DNA of 64,000 nt from Fasciola hepatica (lineage: Eukaryota > Platyhelminthes > Trematoda > Plagiorchiida > Fasciolidae), in assembly GCA_948099385.1 (NCBI GenBank), contig CANUEZ040000208.1:310001-374000 (forward strand). Reading direction: 5' to 3'. The translations under genes were made by a program, and so were the position numbers. The notes under the pieces were generated by a model that saw nothing but the letters and a program-made list of their open reading frames with translations, was not told the DNA's origin and ran no database searches. This document shows, piece by piece, positions 24,501 to 38,996 of the stretch. Position 1 is the stretch's first letter. Every line of letters begins with the position of its first letter.

Positions 24501-27500
24501 TTTATGTTCAATAGGATCTAATTTGAATCGTCTCGATTGTGAATGGATACTGTTGATTGAAGTGGCGACAAATGAATGAGAATTGTCATTTCTCGTAGTT
24601 ATTCGTGTCTGGGTCACTGCTAACCCAACGAACAACGAGTTTGCATTTGCAAGCGCTCATCTCATATTCATAGTCAGTAAGTAGTATGTGAACGTGTGTG
24701 TGGACGACATTTTCGAGGAAGCACACGACCGGTTTGGCGGTTGTTGCCGCTCATCAGCTATGCGTACTCGGTACTCCTATGCCCACTCGTCTTCTGACTT
24801 GTACACTCCGATGATCTTCTATAATCACTAGGATCTAATTTGAATCGTCTCGAGTGTGGATGGATACTGTTGATTGAAGAGGTGACAAATGAATGAGAAT
24901 TGTCATTTCTCGTAGTTATTCGTGTCTGGGTCACTGCTAACCCAACGAACAACGAGTTTGCATTTGCAATCGCTCATCTCATATTCATAGTCAGTAAGTA
25001 GTATGTGAACGTGTGTGTGGACGACATTTTCGAGGAAGCACACGACCGGTTTGGCGGTTGTTGCCGCTCATCAGCTATGCGTACTCGGTACTCCTATGGC
25101 CACTCGTCTTCTGACTTGTACACTCCGATGATCTTTTATAATCACTAGGATCTAATTTGAATCGTCTGGATTGTGAATGGATACTGTTGATTGAAGAGGC
25201 GACAAATGAATGAGAATTGTCATTTCTCGTAGTTATTCGTGTCTGGGTCACTGCTAACCCAACGAACAACGAGTTTGCATTTGCAAGCGCTCATCTCATA
25301 TTCATAGTCAGTAAGTAGTATGTGAACGTGTGTGTGGACGACATTTTCGAGGAAGCACACGACCGGTTTGGCGGTTGTTGCCGCTCATCAGCTATGCGTA
25401 CTCGGTACTCCTATGCCCACTCGTCTTCTGACTTGTACACTCCGATGATCTTCTATAATCATTAGGATCTAATTTGAATCGTCTCGATTGTGAATGGATA
25501 CTGTTGATTGAAGAGGCGACAAATGAATGAGAATTGTCATTTCTCGTAGTTATTCGTGTTTGGGTCACTGCTAACCCAACGAACAACGAGTTTGCATTTG
25601 CAAGCGCTCATCTCATATTCATAGTCAGTAAGTAGTATGTGAACGTGTGTGTGGACGACATTTTCGAGGAAGCACACGACCGGTTTGGCGGTTGTTGCCG
25701 CTCATCAGCTATGCGTACTCGGTACTCCTATGCCCACTCGTCTTCTGACTTGTACACTCCGATGATCTTCTATAATCACTAGGATCTAATTTGAATCGTC
25801 TCGAGTGTGAATGTACACTGTTGATTGAAGAGGCGACAAATGAATGAGAATTGTCATTTCTCGTAGTTATTCGTGTCTGGGTCACTGCTAACCCAACGAA
25901 CAACGAGTTTGCATTTGCAATCGCTCATCTCATATTCATAGTCAGTAAGTAGTATGTGAACGTGTGTGTGGACGACATTTTCGAGGAAGCACACGACCGG
26001 TTTGGCGGTTGTTGCCGCTCATCAGCTATGCGTACTCGGTACTCCTATGCCCACTCGTCTTCTGACTTGTACACTCCGATGATCTTCTATAATCACTAGG
26101 ATCTAATTTGAATCGTCTCGAGTGTGGATGGATACTGTTGATTGAAGAGGCGACAAATGAATGAGAATTGTCATTTCTCGTAGTTATTCGTGTCTGGGTC
26201 ACTGCTAACCCAACGAACAACGAGTTTGCATTTGCAAGCGCTCATCTCATATTCATAGTCAGTAATTAGTATGTGAACGTGTGTGTGGACGACATTTTCG
26301 AGGAAGCACACGACCGGTTTGGCGGTTGTTGCCGCTCATCAGCTATGCGTACTCGGTACTCCTATGCCCACTCGTCTTCTGACTTGTACACTCCGATGAT
26401 CTTCTATAATCACTAGGATCTAATTTGAATCGTCTCGATTGTGAATGGATACTGTTGATTGAAGAGGCGACAAATGAATGAGAATTGTCATTTCTCGTAG
26501 TTATTCGTGTCTGGGTCACTGCTAACCCAACGAACAACGAGTTTGCATTTGCAAGCGCTCATCTCATATTCATAGTCAGTAAGTAGTATGTGAACGTGTG
26601 TGTGGACGACATTTTCGAGGAAGCACACGACCGGTTTGGCGGTTGTTGCCGCTCATCAGCTATGCGTACTCGGTACTCCTATGCCCACTCGTCTTCTGAC
26701 TTGTACACTCCGATGATCTTCTATAATCACTAGGATCTAATTTGAATCGTCTCGATTGTGAATGTACACTGTTGATTGAAGAGGCGACAAATGAATGAGA
26801 ATTGTCATTTCTCGTAGTTATTCGTGTCTGGGTCACTGCTAACCCAACGAACAACGAGTTTGCATTTGCAAGCGCTCATCTCATATTCATAGTCAGTAAG
26901 TAGTATGTGAACGTGTGTGTGGACGACATTTTCGAGGAAGCACACGACCGGTTTGGCGGTTGTTGCCGCTCATCAGCTATGCGTACTCGGTACTCCTATG
27001 CCCACTCGTCTTCTGACTTGTACACTCCGATGATCTTCTATAATCACTAGGATCTAATTTGAATCGTCTCGATTGTGAATGGATACTGTTGATTGAAGAG
27101 GCGACAAATGAATGAGAATTGTCATTTCTCGTAGTTATTCGTGTCTGGGTCACTGCTAACCCAACGAACAACGAGTTTGCATTTGCAAGCGCTCATCTCA
27201 TATTCATAGTCAGTAATTAGTATGTGAACGTGTGTGTGGACGACATTTTCGAGGAAGCACACGACCGGTTTGGCGGTTGTTGCCGCTCATCAGCTATGCG
27301 TACTCGGTACTCCTATGCCCACTCGTCTTCTGACTTGTACACTCCGATGATCTTCTATAATCACTAGGATCAAATTTGAATCGTCTCGAGTGTGAATGTA
27401 CACTGTTGATTGAAGAGGCGACAAATGAATGAGAATTGTCATTTCTCGTAGTTATTCGTGTCTGTGTCACTGCTAACCCAACGAACAACGAGTTTGCATT

Positions 27501-29170
27501 TGCAAGCGCTCATCTCATATTCATAGTCAGTAAGTAGTATGTGAACGTGTGTGTGGACGACATTTTCGAGGAAGCACACGACCGGTTTGGCGGTTGTTGC
27601 CGCTCATCAGCTATGCGTACTCGGTACTCCTATGCCCACTCGTCTTCTGACTTGTACACTCCGATGATCTTCTATAATCACTAGGATCTAATTTGAATCG
27701 TCTCGATTGTGAATGGATACTGTTGATTGAAGAGGCGACAAATGAATGAGAATTGTCATTTCTCGTAGTTATTCGTGTCTGGGTCACTGCTAACCCAACG
27801 AACAACGAGTTTGCATTTGCAAGCGCTCATCTCATATTCATAGTCAGTAAGTAGTATGTGAACGTGTGTGTGGACGACATTTTCGAGGAAGCACACGACC
27901 GGTTTGGCGGTTGTTGCCGCTCATCAGCTATGCGTACTCGGTACTCCTATGCCCACTCGTCTTCTGACTTGTACACTCCGATGATCTTCTATAATCACTA
28001 GGATCTAATTTGAATCGTCTCGATTGTGAATGGATACTGTTGATTGAAGAGGCGACAAATGAATGAGAATTGTCATTTCTCGTAGTTATTCGTGTCTGGG
28101 TCACTGCTAACCCAACGAACAACGAGTTTGCATTTGCAAGCGCTCATCTCATATTCATAGTCAGTAAGTAGTATGTGAACGTGTGTGTGGACGACATTTT
28201 CGAGGAAGCACACGACCGGTTTGGCGGTTGTTGCCGCTCATCAGCTATGCGTACTCGGTACTCCTATGGCCACTCGTCTTCTGACTTGTACACTCCGATG
28301 ATCTTCTATAATCACAAGGATCTAATTTGAATCGTCTCGAGTGTGGATGGATACTGTTGATTGAAGAGGCGACAAATGAATGAGAATTGTCATTTCTCGT
28401 AGTTATTCGTGTCTGGGTCACTGCTAACCCAACGAACAACGAGTTTGCATTTGCAATCGCTCATCTCATATTCATAGTCAGTAAGTAGTATGTGAACGTG
28501 TGTGTGGACGACATTTTCGAGGAAGCACACGACCGGTTTGGCGGTTGTTGCCGCTCATCAGCTATGCGTACTCGGTACTCCTATGCCCACTCGTCTTCTG
28601 ACTTGTACACTCCGATGATCTTTTATGTTCCATGAGATCTAATTTGAATCGTCTCGAGTGTGGATGGATACTGTTGATTGAAGAGGCGACAAATGAATGA
28701 GAATTGTCATTTCTCGTAGTTATTCGTGTCTGGGTCACTGCTAACCCAACGAACAACGAGTTTGCATTTGCAAGCGCTCATCTCATATTCATAGTCAGTA
28801 AGTAGTATGTGAACGTGTGTGTGGACGACATTTTCGAGGAAGCACACGACCGGTTTGGCGGTTGTTGCCGCTCATCAGCTATGCGTACTCGGTACTCCTA
28901 TGCCCACTCGTCTTCTGACTTGTACACTCCGATGATCTTTTATGTTCAATAGGATCTAATTTGAATCGTCTCGATTGTGAATGGATACTGTTGATTGAAG
29001 AGGCGACAAATGAATGAGAATTGTCATTTCTCGTAGTTATTCGTGTTTGGGTCACTGCTAACCCAACGAACAACGAGTTTGCATTTGCAAGCGCTCATCT
29101 CATATTCATAGTCAGTAAGTAGTATGTGAACGTGTGTGTGGACGACATTTTCGAGGAAGCACACGACCGG

Positions 29171-29804
29171 TTTGGCGGTTGTTGCCGCTCATCAGCTATG
29201 CGTACTCGGTACTCCTATGCCCACTCGTCTTCTGACTTGTACACTCCGATGATCTTCTATAATCACTAGGATCTAATTTGAATCGTCTCGATTGTGGATG
29301 GATACTGTTCATTGAAGAGGCGACAAATGAATGAGAATTGTCATTTCTCGTAGTTATTCGTGTCTGGGTCACTGCTAACCCAACGAACAACGAGTTTGCA
29401 TTTGCAAGCGCTCATCTCATATTCATAGACAGTAAGTAGTATGTGAACGTGTGTGTGGACGACATTTTCGAGGAAGCACACGACCGGTTTGGCGGTTGTT
29501 GCCGCTCATCAGCTATGCGTACTCGGTACTCCTATGCCCACTCGTCTTCTGACTTGTACACTCCGATGATCTTTTATGTTCAATGAGATCTAATTTGAAT
29601 CGTCTCGAGTGTGGATGGATACTGTTGATTGAAGAGGCGACAAATTAATGAGAATTGTCATTTCTCGTAGTAATTCGTGTCTGGGTCACTGCTAACCCAA
29701 CGAACAACGAGTTTGCATTTGCAAGCGCTCATCTCATATTCATAGTCAGTAAGTAGTATGTGAACGTGTGTGTGGACGACATTTTCGAGGAAGCACACGA
29801 CCGG
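29171..29804. repeat. Dimer, copy 1 of a 634-bp tandem duplication
   Basis: The first unit carries GTTCATTGAAG and a CATAGACAG tail. The second carries TTCAATGAGATC, AAATTAATG and GTAGTAATTCG. The second unit has lost the minus-strand open frame through AAATTAATG. The same pair follows directly. Confidence 0.9.
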
Positions 29805-30438
29805 TTTGGCGGTTGTTGCCGCTCATCAGCTATGCGTACTCGGTACTCCTATGCCCACTCGTCTTCTGACTTGTACACTCCGATGATCTTCTATAATCAC
29901 TAGGATCTAATTTGAATCGTCTCGATTGTGGATGGATACTGTTCATTGAAGAGGCGACAAATGAATGAGAATTGTCATTTCTCGTAGTTATTCGTGTCTG
30001 GGTCACTGCTAACCCAACGAACAACGAGTTTGCATTTGCAAGCGCTCATCTCATATTCATAGACAGTAAGTAGTATGTGAACGTGTGTGTGGACGACATT
30101 TTCGAGGAAGCACACGACCGGTTTGGCGGTTGTTGCCGCTCATCAGCTATGCGTACTCGGTACTCCTATGCCCACTCGTCTTCTGACTTGTACACTCCGA
30201 TGATCTTTTATGTTCAATGAGATCTAATTTGAATCGTCTCGAGTGTGGATGGATACTGTTGATTGAAGAGGCGACAAATTAATGAGAATTGTCATTTCTC
30301 GTAGTAATTCGTGTCTGGGTCACTGCTAACCCAACGAACAACGAGTTTGCATTTGCAAGCGCTCATCTCATATTCATAGTCAGTAAGTAGTATGTGAACG
30401 TGTGTGTGGACGACATTTTCGAGGAAGCACACGACCGG
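29805..30438. repeat. Dimer, copy 2 of the 634-bp tandem duplication
   Basis: All markers of 29171-29804 are repeated, and I see no difference between the two copies, so this looks like one of the youngest duplications in the window. Units near 32657 share AAATTAATG and GTAGTAATTCG and are probably related. Confidence 0.9.
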
Positions 30439-31389
30439 TTTGGCGGTTGTTGCCGCTCATCAGCTATGCGTACTCGGTACTCCTATGCCCACTCGTCTTC
30501 TGACTTGTACACTCCGATGATCTTCTATAATCACTAGGATCTAATTTGAATCGTCTCGAGTGTGGATGGATACTGTTGATTGAAGAGGCGACAAATGAAT
30601 GAGAATTGTCATTTCTCGTAGTTATTCGTGTTTGGGTCACTGCTAACCCAACGAACAACGAGTTTGCATTTGCAAGCGCTCATCTCATATTCATAGTCAG
30701 TAAGTAGTATGTGAACGTGTGTGTGGACGACATTTTCGAGGAAGCACACGACCGGTTTGGCGGTTGTTGCCGCTCATCAGCTATGCGTACTCGGTACTCC
30801 TATGCCCACTCGTCTTCTGACTTGTACACTCCGATGATCTTCTATAATCACTAGGATCTAATTTGAATCGTCTCGAGTGTGGATGGATACTGTTGATTGA
30901 AGAGGCGACAAATGAATGAGAATTGTCATTTCTCGTAGTTATTCGTGTTTGGGTCACTGCTAACCCAACGAACAACGAGTTTGCATTTGCAAGCGCTCAT
31001 CTCATATTCATAGTCAGTAAGTAGTATGTGAACGTGTGTGTGGACGACATTTTCGAGGAAGCACACGACCGGTTTGGCGGTTGTTGCCGCTCATCAGCTA
31101 TGCGTACTCGGTACTCCTATGCCCACTCGTCTTCTGACTTGTACACTCCGATGATCTTCTATAATCACTAGGATCTAATTTGAATCGTCTCGATTGTGAA
31201 TGTACACTGTTGATTGAAGAGGCGACAAATGAATGAGAATTGTCATTTCTCGTAGTTATTCGTGTCTGGGTCACTGCTAACCCAACGAACAACGAGTTTG
31301 CATTTGCAATCGCTCATCTCATATTCATAGTCAGTAAGTAGTATGTGAACGTGTGTGTGGACGACATTTTCGAGGAAGCACACGACCGG

Positions 31390-34300
31390 TTTGGCGGTTG
31401 TTGCCGCTCATCAGCTATGCGTACTCGGTATACCTATGCCCACTCGTCTTCTGACTTGTACACTCCGATGATCTTTTATGTTTACTAGGATCTAATTTGA
31501 ATCGTCTCGAGTGTGGATGGATACTGTTGATTGAAGAGGCGACAAATTAATGAGAATTGTCATTTCTCGTAGTTATTCGTGTCTGGGTCACTGCTAACCC
31601 AACGAACAACGAGTTTGCATTTGCAAGCGCTCATCTCATATTCATAGTCAGTAAGTAGTATGTGAACGTGTGTGTGGACGACATTTTCGAGGAAGCACAC
31701 GACCGGTTTGGCGGTTGTTGCCGCTCATCAGCTATGCGTACTCGGTACTCCTATGCCCACTCGTCTTCTGACTTGTTCACTCCGATGATCTTTTATGTTC
31801 AATGAGATCTAATTTGAATCGTCTCGAGTGTGGATGGATACTGTTGATTGAAGAGGCGACAAATTAATGAGAATTGTCATTTCTCGTAGTTATTCGTGTC
31901 TGGGTCGCTGCTAACCCAACGAACAACGAGTTTGCATTTGCAAGCGCTCATCTCATATTCATAGTCAGTAATTAGTATGTGAACGTGTGTGTGGACGACA
32001 TTTTCGAGGAAGCACACGACCGGTTTGGCGGTTGTTGCCGCTCATCAGCTATGCGTACTCGGTACTCCTATGCCCACTCGTCTTCTGACTTGTACACTCC
32101 GATGATCTTCTATAATCACTAGGATCTTATTTGAATTGTCTCGATTGTGAATGGATACTGTTGATTGAAGAGGCGACAAATGAATGAGAATTGTCATTTC
32201 TCGTAGTTATTCGTGTCTGGGTCACTGCTAACCCAACGAACAACGAGTTTGCATTTGCAAGCGCTCATCTCATATTCATAGTCAGTAAGTAGTATGTGAA
32301 CGTGTGTGTGGACGACATTTTCGAGGAAGCACACGACCGGTTTGGCGGTTGTTGCCGCTCATCAGCTATGCGTACTCGGTACTCCTATGCCCACTCGTCT
32401 TCTGACTTGTGCACTCCGATGATCTTCTATAATCACTAGGATCTAATTGAATCGTCTCGAGTGTGGATGGATACTGTTGATTGAAGAGGCGACAAATGAA
32501 TGAGAATTGTCATTTCTCGTAGTTATTCGTGTCTGGGTCACTGCTAACCCAACGAACAACGAGTTTGCATTTGCAAGCGCTCATCTCATATTCATAGTCA
32601 GTAAGTAGTATGTGAACGTGTGTGTGGACGACATTTTCGAGGAAGCACACGACCGGTTTGGCGGTTGTTGCCGCTCATCAGCTATGCGTACTCGGTACTC
32701 CTATGCCCACTCGTCTTCTGACTTGTACACTCCGATGATCTTTTATGTTCCATGAGATCTAATTTGAATCGTCTCGAGTGTGGATGGATACTGTTGATTG
32801 AAGAGGCGACAAATTAATGAGAATTGTCATTTCTCGTAGTAATTCGTGTCTGGGTCACTGCTAACCCAACGAACAACGAGTTTGCATTTGCAAGCGCTCA
32901 TCTCATATTCATAGTCAGTAAGTAGTATGTGAACGTGTGTGTGGACGACATTTTCGAGGAAGCACACGACCGGTTTGGCGGTTGTTTCCGCTCATCAGCT
33001 ATGCGTACTCAGTACTCCTATGCCAACTCGTCTTCTGACTTGTACACTCCGATGATCTTCTATAATCACTAGGATCTAATTTTAATCGTCTCGATTGTGA
33101 ATGGATACTGTTGATTGAAGAGGCGACAAAGGAATGAGAATTGTCATTTCTCGTATTTATTCGTGTCTGGGTCACTGCTAACCCAACGAACAACGAGTTT
33201 GCATTTGCAAGCGCTCATCTCATATTCATAGTCAGTAAGTAGTATGTGAACGTGTGTGTGGACGACATTTTCGAGGAAGCACACGACCGGTTTGGCGGTT
33301 GTTGCCGCTCATCAGCTATGCGTACTCGGTACACCTATGCCCAGTCGTCTTCTGACTTGTACACTCCGATGATCTTTTATGTTCAATGAGATCTAATTTG
33401 AATCGTCTCGAGTGTGGATGGATACTGTTGATTGAAGAGGCGACAAATGAATGAGAATTGTCATTTCTCGTAGTTATTCGTGTCTGGGTCACTGCTAACC
33501 CAACGAACAACGAGTTTGCATTTGCAAGCGCTCATCTCATATTCATAGTCAGTAAGTAGTATGTGAACGTGTGTGTGGACGACATTTTCGAGGAAGCACA
33601 CGACCGGTTTGGCGGTTGTTGCCGCTCATCAGCTATGCGTACTCGGTACTCCTATGCCAACTCGTTTTCTGACTTGTACACCCCGATGATCTTCTATAAT
33701 CATTAGGATCTAATTTGAATCGTCTCGAGTGTGGATGGATACTGTTGATTGAAGAGGCGACAAATGAATGAGAATTGTCATTTCTCGAAGTTATTCGTGT
33801 TTGGGTCACTGCTAACCCAACGAACAACGAGTTTGCATTTGCAAGCGCTCATCTCATATTCATAGTCAGTAAGTAGTATGTGAACGTGTGTGTGGACGAC
33901 ATTTTCGAGGAAGCACATGACCGGTTTGGCGGTTGTTGCCGCTCATCAGCTATGCGTACTCGGTACTCCTATGCCAACTCGTCTTCTGACTTGTACACTC
34001 CGATGATCTTCTATAATCACTAGGATCTAATTTGAATCGTCTCGATTGTGGATGGATACTGTTCATTGAAGAGGCGACAAATGAATGAGAATTGTCATTT
34101 CTCGTAGTTATTCGTGTCTGGGTCACTGCTAACCCAACGAACAACGAGTTTGCATTTGCAAGCGCTCATCTCATATTCATAGTCAGTAAGTAGTATGTGA
34201 ACGTGTGTGTGGACGACATTTTCGAGGAAGCACACGACCGGTTTGGCGGTTGTTGCCGCTCATCAGCTATGCGTACTCGGTACACCTATGCCCACTCGTC

Positions 34301-37094
34301 TTCTGACTTGTACACTCCGATGATCTTCTATAATCACTAGGATCTAATTTGAATCGTCTCGAGTGTGGATGGATACTGTTGATTGAAGAGGCGACAAATG
34401 AATGAGAATTGTCATTTCTCGTAGTTATTCGTGTCTGGGTCACTGCTAACCCAACGAACAACGAGTTTGCATTTGCAAGCGCTCATCTCATATTCATAGT
34501 CAGTAAGTAGTATGTGAACGTGTGTGTGGACGACATTTTCGAGGAAGCACACGACCGGTTTGGCGGTTGTTGCCGCCCATCAGCTATGCGTACTCGGTAC
34601 TCCTATGCCCACTCGTCTTCTGACTTGTACACTCCGATGATCTTCTATAATCACTAGGAGCTAATTTGAATCTACTCGATTGTGAATGGATACTGTTGAT
34701 TGAAGAGGCGACAAATGAATGAGAATTGTCATTTCTCGTAGTTATTCGTGTCTGTGTCACTGCTAACCCAACGAACAACGAGTTTGCATTTGCAAGCGCT
34801 CATCTCATATTCATAGTCAGTAAGTAGTATGTGAACGTGTGTGTGGACGACATTTTCGAGGAAGCACACGACCGGTTTGGCGGTTGTTGCCGCCCATCAG
34901 CTATGCGTACTCGGTACTCCTATGCCCACTCGTCTTCTGACTTGTACACTCCGATGATCTTCTATAATCACAAGGATCTAATTTGAATCGTCTCGAGTGT
35001 GGATGGATACTGTTGATTGAAGAGGCGACAAATGAATGAGAATTGTCATTTCTCGTAGTTATTCGTGTCTGGGTCACTGCTAACCCAACGAACAACGAGT
35101 TTGCATTTGCAATCGCTCATCTCATATTCATAGTCAGTAAGTAGTATGTGAACGTGTGTGTGGACGACATTTTCGAGGAAGCACACGACCGGTTTGGCGG
35201 TTGTTGCCGCTCATCAGCTATGCGTACTCGGTACTCCTATGCCCACTCGTCTTCTGACTTGTACACTCCGATGATCTTCTATAATCACTAAGATCTAATT
35301 TGAATCGTCTCGAGTGTGGATGGATACTGTTGATTGAAGAGGCGACAAATGAATGAGAATTGTCATTTCTCGAAGTTATTCGTGTCTGGGTCACTGCTAA
35401 CCCAACGAACAACGAGTTTGCATTTGCAAGCGCTCATCTTATATTCATAGTCAGTAAGTAGTATGTGAACGTGTGTGTGGACGACATTTTCGAGGAAGCA
35501 CACGACCGGTTTGGCGGTTGTTGCCGCTCATCAGCTATGCGTACTCGGTACTCCTATGCCAACTCGTCTTCTGACTTGTACACTCCGATGATCTTCTATA
35601 ATCACAAGGATCTAATTTGAATCGTCTCGAGTGTGGATGGATACTGTTGATTGAAGAGGCGACAAATGAATGAGAATTGTCATTTCTCGTAGTTATTCGT
35701 GTCTGGGTCACTGCTAACCCAACGAACAACGAGTTTGCATTTGCAAGCGCTCATCTCATATTCATAGTCAGTAAGTAGTATGTGAACGTGTGTGTGGACG
35801 ACATTTTCGAGGAAGCACACGACCGGTTTGGCGGTTGTTGCCGCTCATCAGCTATGCGTACTCGGTACACCTATGCCCACTCGTCTTCTGACTTGTACAC
35901 TCCGATGATCTTCTATAATCATTAGGATCTAATTTGAATCGTCTCGAGTGTGGATGGATACTGTTGATTGAAGAGGCGACAAATGAATGAGAATTGTCAT
36001 TTCTCGTAGTTATTCGTGTCTGGGTCACTGCTAACCCAACGAACAACGAGTTTGCATTTGCAAGCGCTCATCTCATATTCATAGTCAGTAAGTAGTATGT
36101 GAACGTGTGTGTGGACGACATTTTCGAGGAAGCACACGACCGGTTTGGCGGTTGTTGCCGCTCATCAGCTATGCGTACTCGGTACTCCTATGCCCACTCG
36201 TCTTCTGACTTGTACACTCCGATGATCTTCTATAATCACTAGGATCTAATTTGAATCGTCTCGAGTGTGGATGGATACTGTTGATTGAAGAGGCGACAAA
36301 TGAATTAGAATTGTCATTTCTCGAAGTTATTCGTGTCTGGGTCACTGCTAACCCAACGAACAACGAGTTTGCATTTGCAAGCGCTCATCTCATATTCATA
36401 GTCAGTAAGTAGTATGTGAACGTGTGTGTGGAAGGCAATTTCGAGGAAGCACACGACCGGTTTGGCGGTTGTTGCCGCTCATCAGCTATGCGTACTCGGT
36501 ACTCCTATGCCCACTCGTCTTCTGACTTGTACACTCCGATGATCTTCTAGAATCACTAGGATCTAATTTGAATCGTCTTGATTGTGAATGGATACTGTTG
36601 ATTGAAGAGTCGACAAATGAATGAGAATTGTCATTTCTCGTAGTTATTCGTGTCTGGGTCACTGCTAACCCAACGAACAACGAGTTTGCATTTGCAAGCG
36701 CTCATCTCATATTCATAGTCAGTAAGTAGTATGTGAACGTGTGTGTGGACGACATTTTCGAGGAAGCACACGACCGGTTTGGCGGTTGTTGCCGCTCATC
36801 AGCTATGCGTACTTGGTACTCCTATGCCCACTCGTCTTCTGACTTGTACACTCCGATGATCTTCTATAATCACTAGGATCTAATTTGAATCTACTCGATT
36901 GTGAATGGATACTGTTGATTGAAGAGGCGACAAATGAATGAGAATTGTCATTTCTCGTAGTTATTCGTGTCTGTGTCACTGCTAACCCAACGAACAACGA
37001 GTTTGCATTTGCAAGCTCTCATCTCTTATGCGTTTTCAGTAAGTAGTATGTGAACGTGTGTGTGGACGACATTTTCGAGGAAGCACACGACCGG
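31390..37094. repeat. Sub-array D: mixed units
   Basis: The first five units (31390-32973) have all lost the minus-strand open frame, by AAATTAATG (units starting 31390, 31707 and 32657), by TTATTT (32024) or by a 1-bp deletion (32341). The rest mix CTCGAGTGTGG cassettes with local markers: CCAACTCG in place of CCCACTCG, CTCGAAGTT, CACAAGGATC and CAATGAGATC. Several also carry CCCATCAGC at the front. Confidence 0.65.
32341..32656. repeat. 316-bp unit with 1-bp deletion
   Basis: This unit reads CTAATTGAATCG where others read CTAATTTGAATCG, losing one T. The same deletion recurs in three units between 45971 and 48503, so it was either copied over a distance or arose twice in the same T run. 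Confidence 0.85.
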
Positions 37095-38996
37095 TTTGGC
37101 GGTTGTTTCCGCTCATCAGCTATGCGTACTCGGTACTCCTATGCCCACTCGTCTTCTGACTTGTACACTCCGATGATCTTCAATAATCACTAGGATCTAA
37201 TTTGAATCTACTCGAGAGTGAATGGATTATATTGATCGCAGACCCGACATATAAATTAGAATTGTCATTTCTCGTAGTTATTCGTGTCTGGGTCACTGCT
37301 AACCCAACGAACAACGAGTTTGCATTTGCAAGCGCTCATCTCATATTCATAGTCAGTAAGTAGTATGTGAACGTGTGTGTGGACGACATTTTCGAGGAAG
37401 CACACGACCGGTTTGGCGGTTGTTGCCGCTCATCAGCTATGCGTACTCGGTACTCCTATGCCCACTCGTCTTCTGACTTGTACACTCCGATGATCTTTTA
37501 TGTTCAATAGGATCTAATTTGAATCGTCTCGAGTGTGGATGGATACTGTTGATTGAAGAGGCGACAAATGAATGAGAATTGTCATTTCTCGTAGTTATTC
37601 GTGTCTGTGTCACTGCTAACCCAACGAACAACGAGTTTGCATTTGCAAGCGCTCATCTCATATTCATAGTCAGTAAGTAGTATGTGAACGTGTGTGTGGA
37701 CGACATTTTCGAGGAAGCACACGACCGGTTTGGCGGTTGTTGCCGCTCATCAGCTATGCGTACTCGGTACTCCTATGCCAACTCGTCTTCTGACTTGTAC
37801 ACTCCGATGATCTTTTATGTTCAATAGGATCTAATTTGAATCTGCTCGAGTGTGAATGGATTAATTTGATCGGAGTGCCGACATGTAAATCATAATTTTC
37901 TTTTCTCGTAGTTATTCGTGTCTGGGTCACTGCTAACCCAACGAACAACGAGTTTGCATTTGCAAGCGCTCATCTCATATTCATAGTCAGTAAGTAGTAT
38001 GTGAACGTGTGTGTGGACGACATTTTCGAGGAAGCACACGACCGGTTTGGCGGTTGTTGCCGCTCATCAGCTATGCGTACTCGGTACTCCTATGCCCACT
38101 CGTCTTCTGACTTGTACACTCCGATGATCTTCTATAATCTCTAGGATCTAATTTGAATCGTCTCGAGTGTGGATGGCCACTGTTGATTGAAGAGGCGACA
38201 AATGAATGAGAATTGTCATTTCTCGTAGTTATTCGTGTCTGGGTCACTGCTAACCCAACGAACAACGAGTTTGCATTTGCAAGCGCTCATCTCATATTCA
38301 TGGTCAGTAAGTAGTATGTGAACGTGTGTGTGGACGACATTTTCGAGGAAGCACACGACCGGTTTGGCGGTTGTTGCCGCTCATCAGCTATGCGTACTCG
38401 GTACTCCTATGCCCACTCGTATTCTGACTTGTACACTCCGATGATCTTCTATAATCACTAGGATCTAATTTGAATCGTCTGGATTGTGAATGGATACTGT
38501 TGATTGAAGAGGCGACAAATGAATGAGAATTGTCATTTCTCGTAGTTATTCGTGTCTGGGTCACTGCTAACCCAACGAACAACGAGTTTGCATTTGCAAG
38601 CGCTCATCTCATATTCATAGTCAGTAAGTAGTATGTGAACGTGTGTGTGGACGACATTTTCGAGGAAGCACACGACCGGTTTGGCGGTTGTTGCCGCTCA
38701 TCAGCTATGCGTACTCGGTACTCCTATGCCCACTCGTCTTCTGACTTGTACACTCCGATGATCTTCTATAATCACTAAGATCTAATTTGAATCGTCTCGA
38801 GTGTGGATGGATACTGTTGATTGAAGAGGCGACAAATGAATGAGAATTGTCATTTCTCGAAGTTATTCGTGTCTGGGTCACTGCTAACCCAACGAACAAC
38901 GAGTTTGCATTTGCAAGCGCTCATCTTATATTCATAGTCAGTAAGTAGTATGTGAACGTGTGTGTGGACGACATTTTCGAGGAAGCACACGACCGG
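37095..38996. repeat. Six-unit higher-order repeat, copy 1 (1902 bp)
   Basis: In order, the units hold a GATCGCAGACCCGAC cassette, a TTATGTTCAATAGG cassette, a GATCGGAGTGCCGAC cassette with CCAACTCG, a unit ending in CATGGTCAG, a CGTATTCTG unit with GTCTGGATTG, and a CTCGAAGTT unit. The order of types at positions 1, 3, 4 and 5 is repeated at 38997 and 40899. The second and sixth positions differ among copies. Confidence 0.8.

Larger units (their letters stand above)
22197..31389. repeat. Sub-array C: comparatively uniform units
   Basis: Twenty-nine units, nearly all with CTATAATCACTAGG and either CTCGAGTGTGG or CTCGATTGTGA. Local markers are AATGTACACTG (units starting 25684, 26635, 27269 and 31073), GCAATCGCTC tails (near 24967, 25918, 28455 and 31308) and GTAATTAGT tails (near 23727, 26265 and 27215). 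CTACTCG cassettes are absent. The uniformity suggests the most recently homogenised part of the window. Confidence 0.65.
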
